Positions 58,994 to 64,000 of a stretch of 64,000 bases of DNA are shown one piece after another. The notes below the pieces were generated by a model. It ran no database searches, was not told the DNA's origin, and saw only the letters and a list, made by a program, of their open reading frames with translations. The position numbers and the translations under genes are program-made. How positions within the stretch are numbered: the first letter of the stretch is position 1; each line of letters starts with the position of its first letter. The DNA is from an uncultured Planctomycetaceae bacterium (GTDB taxonomy: Bacteria > Planctomycetota > Planctomycetia > Pirellulales > Pirellulaceae), in NCBI GenBank assembly GCA_937862885.1, contig CALMEE010000062.1:1-64000 (forward strand), read 5' to 3'.

Positions 58994-60454
58994 TTAAGAT
59001 GGATCGTCGAGTTGCTCGGACAAGTCGTTTTCGTTCTCCGGTGCCTCAGCTGCATCGGTCTCCTCAGGCCAATTGTCCTGATCGGGTAGAGTGTCCGGTA
59101 GTTTTCTAGCTTTCTGCCGTGAATCCGAGATGGAACGCTCTTGAAAAATCAACTTGATAGGGACTTCGCCAAACGGCAACAATTCACCGAGAATTCCTAG
59201 CAAATACCGTTGATACGAACCGTCGATATCTTTGGCATGGCTGAATTTCAAGACAATTGTTGGCGGCCTGACATCAATTTGCGTGGCAAAAAAGAACTTT
59301 GGTCGCCGATGGTGGGACGTCATAGGGGGCGGATGGCGTTGTACGGCGGCCTTTACAATCCGATTCAATTGGGGCGTCGACACGCGTTGCCCAGCCTGTT
59401 TAAACAAGAGTTGGGCATGATTAATTAACTTCTTGATGTTCTGGCCAGTTTTGGCAGTAATAAACGCAATTGGAGCATGACTCATGCCTGAAAATTGCTC
59501 GCGCAAATAATCGGCCCAATCCTGAGTTGGCATGTGCTCTTTCATCAGGTCCCATTTATTGACCACTAGAATGCATGGCTTGTGGTGGTCCGAAATGTAA
59601 TGACACAACTTCTTGTCGACGCTACTCACACGCTGGCCAGCATCAAAGAACATGAGAATGACATCAGCAAAGCGAATGCTGCGATGCGCTCGATGGGCGC
59701 CGTACCAATCAATGTCGGTCCTGACAGACTTTCCTTTCCGTAGGCCTGGCGTGTCAATAGCAATGAAAGTCTGACCATCCATTTCAAAGTGCACATCCAC
59801 GCTATCTCGCGTCGTCCCGGCAACCTCGCTGACGATCATGCGTGGCGCATTAACCAGGGCGTTTACAAACGTGCTCTTCCCAACGTTACGACGCCCCACG
59901 ATGGCCAGTTTCATCACAGGTTCAACCAGACTCTTGCGAGGCGGCTCCGTCGGCAAAGACTCCAACAGATCGAAAATGGCTTGCAACAAATCCGATTTGT
60001 TTCGACGATTTTGGGCGCTCACGCAGATCGGAGGCCCGAAGCCCATCGAGAAGAATTCGCTGGCCAATCGCTCAAGCCCCTCATGGTCCACTTTATTAGC
60101 CACTAGAATTACTGGCTTTCCAATTGCGCGGACACGTTGGGCGATCTGTTTATCTAGTTCAGTGACTCCGTCCCGAACGTCTACCAAAAAGAGCAGGACA
60201 TCGGCCAACTCCATTCCAATTCGAATTTGGTATTCGATCTCCTCGTCGAGCGAATCCACATCGTTGATTCCGATGCCGCCTGTGTCGACAATTTCAAAAA
60301 AGTGATGATCGTCCTGAATCAAGCGACTCATCCGGTCGCGTGTTACTCCAGCTACATCGTCGACAATCGCCAATCGACGACCCGCAAGCCAATTAAACAA
60401 GCTTGATTTCCCGACGTTTGGTCGACCTATGATTGCGACTTGTGGAACTGACAT
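58994..60454 (-). CDS. der: GTPase Der (EngA)
   Basis: Der is a double GTPase needed for 50S ribosome assembly. The 486-residue protein has two G domains with GRPNVGKS (10-17) and GRRNVGKS (187-194), each with a DTxG switch (DTGG and DTPG), followed by a KH-like C-terminal domain. A C-terminal acidic extension (about 50 residues) is longer than in E. coli. Confidence 0.97.
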   Translation of the reverse strand: MSVPQVAIIGRPNVGKSSLFNWLAGRRLAIVDDVAGVTRDRMSRLIQDDHHFFEIVDTGGIGINDVDSLDEEIEYQIRIGMELADVLLFLVDVRDGVTELDKQIAQRVRAIGKPVILVANKVDHEGLERLASEFFSMGFGPPICVSAQNRRNKSDLLQAIFDLLESLPTEPPRKSLVEPVMKLAIVGRRNVGKSTFVNALVNAPRMIVSEVAGTTRDSVDVHFEMDGQTFIAIDTPGLRKGKSVRTDIDWYGAHRAHRSIRFADVILMFFDAGQRVSSVDKKLCHYISDHHKPCILVVNKWDLMKEHMPTQDWADYLREQFSGMSHAPIAFITAKTGQNIKKLINHAQLLFKQAGQRVSTPQLNRIVKAAVQRHPPPMTSHHRRPKFFFATQIDVRPPTIVLKFSHAKDIDGSYQRYLLGILGELLPFGEVPIKLIFQERSISDSRQKARKLPDTLPDQDNWPEETDAAEAPENENDLSEQLDDPS

Positions 60455-60763
60455 GAACGGAACTACTCAGGCAAAAGATCAATAAAAACGAAGCGATTTA
60501 GCGACGATGTTGTGGAATTCGCTGATGAATAAAGGCGATTGTTCCAAACCAGACTCGAAAAAGCAAATGCAATTGATGTTTGGCTCAAAAGATCGTTGAA
60601 GAAATCGAATGGCACCTGGAGGGTTTATTTTGCCAGGTCTCCCCGCTATTCAATCTTGGCAGGAATCGCTATTATAATTCGGTAAATCGCCAAAACGCGG
60701 GGCAGCATCGGTACCCCTTTATTCACAATCTTAACAGAAGCTTAAACCAACGGCACACGTTCT
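60455..60763. other. Short gene-free stretch
   Basis: Divergent region between der and the lysine-rich gene. It should hold both promoters; none was identified with confidence. Confidence 0.4.
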
Positions 60764-61111
60764 ATGGCCAAGAAAGTCCCGAAAACCGCATCCAAAAAAG
60801 AAACATCTGCCGAAGTATCTCCAAAAAAGAAGAAAAAGGCCGCCGCCAAGAAAAGTGAGGGAGATCAGGCCACAGTCAAAGTTAAGAAAAAACGTGTTAG
60901 TCGTAAGAAAAAAGAAGTCATCGTTCGCAAGAAGTTGTTTTGGGGTGTGTACAACTATGCGATGAAACGCGTGGCCATGTACGAACACAACCAGAAACGC
61001 GCTGCGGAAAAACGCGCTCGGGAATTAGAGGAATCCAGCGGCAAACCTCACTTTGTGGCCAAAATCAAGGACGAGATAGCTGCTGAATCGGTCGAAGTTG
61101 CCAAAGAGTGA
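60764..61111 (+). CDS. Lysine-rich small basic protein
   Basis: 115 residues. The first 55 are a lysine/alanine/serine-rich tail (KKKKKAAAKK and KKKRVSRKKK) resembling histone H1 C-terminal or bacterial Hc1-like tails. The second half (about 57-100) is a helical, moderately charged domain (LFWGVYNYAMKRVAMYEHNQ) with no recognised family. A nucleic-acid-binding role is inferred from charge only. Start is ATG, without a strong ribosome site. Confidence 0.72.
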   Translation: MAKKVPKTASKKETSAEVSPKKKKKAAAKKSEGDQATVKVKKKRVSRKKKEVIVRKKLFWGVYNYAMKRVAMYEHNQKRAAEKRARELEESSGKPHFVAKIKDEIAAESVEVAKE

Positions 61112-61242
61112 CTTGGCTCGCTCCACGTGGTGCCGTTCTAGATCGCTCGAGCCATGATCTGTGAAGTTATCCAGTTGCCGCTTGTATCCAAGGCAGGCTC
61201 AAGAATGTCTGTGCTCGTTACAGGTTTGCACTATGCTCGCGT

Positions 61243-62787
61243 TCATTTGCGCATAGCCAATGGATTAGCTGACTGGGCTGCGGAAATTGCTCGCAAAAGT
61301 GCTTTGGCTTTGTTCAATGTCTCTTCGTACTCGGATATTGGGTTGCTATCGGCGACGATTCCAGCGCCGGCCTGTAAGTAAGCGGTACTACCCTGAACGA
61401 CAACCGTTCGCAGAGCGATGCAAGTGTCCATGTTGCCGCTGTAGTCAAAATAACCAACTGCGCCGGCATACGGGCCGCGGCGATGTTTTTCCATTTCATC
61501 AATGATTTCCATAGCCCGCACTTTTGGGGCACCAGAAACGGTTCCGGCCGGATGACTTGCCATGAATGCGTCGAGTGCATCCACACCATCGCGTAGCTGG
61601 CCATTTACGTTCGACGAAATGTGCATTACGTGGCTGTATCGTTCCACATGAAAGGCGTGGCTCAACTTCACCGAGCCAAATCGAGCGACTTTGCCTACGT
61701 CATTGCGGCCCAAATCCACCAACATCGTATGCTCTGCCAGTTCCTTTTCGTCAGCCAGCAATTCCTGTTCTAAAGCCATATCTTCGATTTCGTCTCGGCC
61801 TCGACGTCGCGTTCCGGCCAAAGGACGCACTGTCATCTCTCGCCCCACGACACGGCACATGATTTCGGGTGACGCGCCGACCAGCGTAATGCCACCAGTT
61901 CGCAAATAAAACATAAAAGGGCTTGGATTTAGAACCCGTAGGTGGCGGTAGATTTGGAAAGGGTCGACCGAAACCGAGACGTTGAATCGTTGGCTAATCA
62001 CGACCTGAAAAATATCACCTGCGCGAATGTATTCAACGCATCGACTGACGATTTCACAGAATTCTTCGAGTGTATAATTCGCAGCATTCTGCAGACTTTC
62101 CACGTCAATTTGATTTTGATTCAACTGAGCATCCGTAATTGTGCTCTCCTCGTGAATCCCTTCTGAGATGCTGGGGGTACTCAGTTGTTGAATCGTTCGC
62201 TCGATTTGCGCCAAGGCATCGGCATAGGCTTCTTCAGCCGCTGAGAAATTTTCCTTGCGAGCCAGTACGATGATATTAAGTGTCTTGTTAATATGATCAA
62301 AAACCAGAATTCGATCATAGAATGCAAATACTATATCAGGAATTCCACGGTCATCCTCAGGCGGGTGCTCAAGTCGTTCCACGTAGCGAACAACATCGTA
62401 GCCAGCAAACCCAATGGCGCCGCCGCAAAATGGAGGTAGGTTCGGAGATGGAGCAACCCTGATTCGATTCAGCTGTTCGCGTAAAATTTCTAATGGGTTT
62501 GCATGGTCGATCGAAAACGACTGGTCGGCCTCTTGGAAATCCACGAGATCCACGCGAGTTCGAGTTGCCTTTAACAAGCGATGTGCACCTGCGGCCAGAA
62601 AACTGTAGCGACCGACTTTTTCACCACCAATGACGCTTTCGAACAAACAAGCGTCGTCAGAATCGTCAATGCGCAAAAACGCCGAGACAGGCGTAAATTG
62701 ATCGTCAAGAATACAGCGACTGACGGCGATTGCATCGTATTTCGACCATTGCTCTTGAAATTCAGTAAAACTTGGTGTGACTGGCAT
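61243..62787 (-). CDS. trpE: Anthranilate synthase component I
   Basis: TrpE converts chorismate to anthranilate using ammonia from TrpG. The 514-residue protein shows the feedback region near the N-terminus and chorismate-binding motifs including FQVVISQRF, LAGTRRRG and the final GAGIVADSNP. No trpG or other trp gene is adjacent, and no tandem-Trp leader peptide was seen upstream. Confidence 0.96.
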   Translation of the reverse strand: MPVTPSFTEFQEQWSKYDAIAVSRCILDDQFTPVSAFLRIDDSDDACLFESVIGGEKVGRYSFLAAGAHRLLKATRTRVDLVDFQEADQSFSIDHANPLEILREQLNRIRVAPSPNLPPFCGGAIGFAGYDVVRYVERLEHPPEDDRGIPDIVFAFYDRILVFDHINKTLNIIVLARKENFSAAEEAYADALAQIERTIQQLSTPSISEGIHEESTITDAQLNQNQIDVESLQNAANYTLEEFCEIVSRCVEYIRAGDIFQVVISQRFNVSVSVDPFQIYRHLRVLNPSPFMFYLRTGGITLVGASPEIMCRVVGREMTVRPLAGTRRRGRDEIEDMALEQELLADEKELAEHTMLVDLGRNDVGKVARFGSVKLSHAFHVERYSHVMHISSNVNGQLRDGVDALDAFMASHPAGTVSGAPKVRAMEIIDEMEKHRRGPYAGAVGYFDYSGNMDTCIALRTVVVQGSTAYLQAGAGIVADSNPISEYEETLNKAKALLRAISAAQSANPLAMRK

Positions 62788-63184
62788 TATTCGATACGGA
62801 TATTAAGTCGGGCTTGAAATGTTATTTAGTGGAAGCCTATGATTCGACAGTCGGAGGTTGCAATCCATTGAATGTCATCATATCCGAATCAGTCTTCAAA
62901 AAAAGTCCGGTTAATAATTGGCTGCCTACTTGGAAACGACACAATTGATCGGATGAGCAAGGTCATTCGCGAGCCATCAGTGTCATGAACGGAACGGCCC
63001 GCTTTGAATAGGGCTTTTGGCCTAGCGACAAAAGCCAAAAATCAAGATGATATAGGAGTAACAATTATGTTGAGAATTTTAAATTACGTCTGATGCATTC
63101 GTTCAAGCGTCAGATGAACCCGGAGAAGATCGACGGTCTTCTAAGGAAAGCGTATCGTATTTCGAACATAAAGCCGACCCAGCT
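62788..63184. other. Divergent region between trpE and mcsA, with a hairpin
   Basis: Contains an 8-bp stem GGCTTTTG/CAAAAGCC with a 9-base loop at about 63012-63036, about 225 bases upstream of trpE. Neither side has a T run, so it is not a classic terminator. No trp leader peptide was recognised. Confidence 0.45.
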
Positions 63185-63700
63185 ATGAAATGCCAAAAGT
63201 GTGAAAAACCAGCTACATTTCACATCACCGATTTGACCGGTGACGAGGGAATTTTGGCGCTGCATCTGTGCCCAGAATGTGCCAAACAGTTCTTGGAGCA
63301 ACCGGAGAAAAAATCACCTAGCGCGACGCCGACGCTTTCTGGACTTCTTTCCCAGCAACTCAAGCTTGGTCAAACAGCTGAGGAACTGGCGAAGCTAGAT
63401 AAGCGCGAATGCCCAATCTGTGGCACATCGTTTTTTGAGTTTCGCCAATCCGGACGGTTAGGTTGTCCGCACGATTATCTTTTTTTTGCAAATGAACTTG
63501 AACCGTTAATTGCCAGTATTCACGGGAAGATCGAGCATATCGGAAAAAGGCCCAAACGCGGTACCCAAGATTCTGAGTTGCAAACGGAACTCATCCGTCT
63601 GCGTCGAGAGATGAAAGATGCAATCAACAGCGAAGATTACGAGCTTGCGTCGTCGTTGCGGGACAAGATCCGCAGAATAGAACAGGGTGAACTCCAGTGA
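63185..63700 (+). CDS. mcsA: McsA-like zinc-binding activator of protein arginine kinase
   Basis: The 171-residue protein has two Cys pairs at 3/6 and 29/32, then a second zinc site with Cys76 and Cys79 and Cys94 (GCPHDY); the fourth Cys usual in Bacillus McsA is replaced by Asp97 or His96. The C-terminal helix pair (KDAINSEDYELASSLRDKI) is the UvrB/UvrC motif. McsA activates McsB in Bacillus. The stop overlaps the next gene's GTG (GTGA), indicating coupling. Confidence 0.92.
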   Translation: MKCQKCEKPATFHITDLTGDEGILALHLCPECAKQFLEQPEKKSPSATPTLSGLLSQQLKLGQTAEELAKLDKRECPICGTSFFEFRQSGRLGCPHDYLFFANELEPLIASIHGKIEHIGKRPKRGTQDSELQTELIRLRREMKDAINSEDYELASSLRDKIRRIEQGELQ

Positions 63701-64000
63701 GCATCGAACATCTAACCAACACGTGTGGAGAATGGCTTAAGGGAAGTGGGCCTGATTCGGATATCGTGATGAGCAGTCGCATTCGATTGGCTCGAAATCT
63801 GGCCGATTTTCCTTTTGTTCGTAGGTGCACTGACATCGATCGCGCGAACATCGAGTCGACGGTGCGCGAGCGGTTGAAGAATAGTGAACATCTCAAGAGT
63901 CTAAATTATATCAACGTCGCTACTCTCGACACGCTCGACCAGCAATTCCTTGTGGAGCGTCAATTAATCAGCCGCGAACTTGCCCAAGGAAATGGAGCTA
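63697..64000 (+). CDS. mcsB: Protein arginine kinase McsB, 5' portion, cut by window edge
   Basis: GTG start overlapping the mcsA stop by 4 bases. The 101 visible residues include SSRIRLARNLADFPF, the conserved N-terminal segment of ATP:guanido phosphotransferases. McsB phosphorylates arginines to mark proteins for ClpCP in Firmicutes. The C-terminal catalytic part lies right of the window. Confidence 0.9.
   Translation, partial: MSIEHLTNTCGEWLKGSGPDSDIVMSSRIRLARNLADFPFVRRCTDIDRANIESTVRERLKNSEHLKSLNYINVATLDTLDQQFLVERQLISRELAQGNGA

Noticed and set aside
62800-63100. Possible trp attenuator near trpE
   Set aside because: No leader peptide with tandem Trp codons, and the hairpin lacks a T run on either strand.

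Overview
The window looks like a chromosomal segment of a planctomycete, probably a Pirellulales-type member. This is inferred from gene content, not from a database search. The signs are several Hanks-type Ser/Thr kinases (one fused to a STAND ATPase and a formylglycine-generating-enzyme-like domain), a DUF4159-MoxR pair, secreted repeat-rich proteins, many small lipoprotein or membrane proteins of unknown function, loosely packed genes and moderate GC. No rRNA, tRNA, CRISPR array, insertion sequence or prophage was recognised.

Region 1 (1-4989, + strand) is a tight operon cut by the window edge. It encodes a degenerate VWA-like membrane protein, two different single-pass coiled-coil proteins with ExbD/MotB-like architecture, a membrane-anchored FHA-trypsin-like protease and a non-RD Ser/Thr kinase. 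Every junction is 6 bp or less, or overlaps. This is the best candidate here for an undescribed system: an ion-driven or scaffolded membrane complex coupled to phospho-recognition, proteolysis and phosphorylation.

Region 2 (4986-14330, - strand) is a flagellar operon in the order flgB, flgC, fliE, fliF, fliG, fliH, fliI, fliJ, motE-like, fliQ, fliR, flhB. It encodes the proximal rod, MS ring, switch protein FliG, export ATPase complex and part of the export gate. fliP, fliO, fliM, fliN and flhA are not in it. A sigma-28-like promoter lies just upstream of flgB.

Region 3 (15172-33770) is accessory-like. It holds the giant kinase-STAND-FGE protein, a Cys-rich secreted protein, a repeat-rich secreted TPR protein, a SnoaL-like secreted protein, a zinc alcohol dehydrogenase, a prenyltransferase-like repeat protein, an aminotransferase, a second membrane-anchored kinase, an RluA-type pseudouridine synthase and a Maf nucleotide pyrophosphatase. 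Long gene-free stretches separate them.

Region 4 (34417-51008) has FtsH, a beta-carbonic anhydrase followed by a clear intrinsic terminator, several small envelope proteins including a LolA-like lipoprotein, a creatininase-family hydrolase, then a + strand group: TPR metalloprotease, DUF4159 protein, MoxR ATPase and metalloprotease-LRR protein, followed by an unusual sigma-factor-like protein with an N-terminal hydrophobic segment.

Region 5 (51129-64000) is mostly core metabolism and housekeeping: pntA-pntB transhydrogenase, alanine dehydrogenase, the double GTPase Der, a lysine-rich small basic protein, anthranilate synthase TrpE, and mcsA followed by a truncated mcsB (protein arginine kinase) at the right edge.
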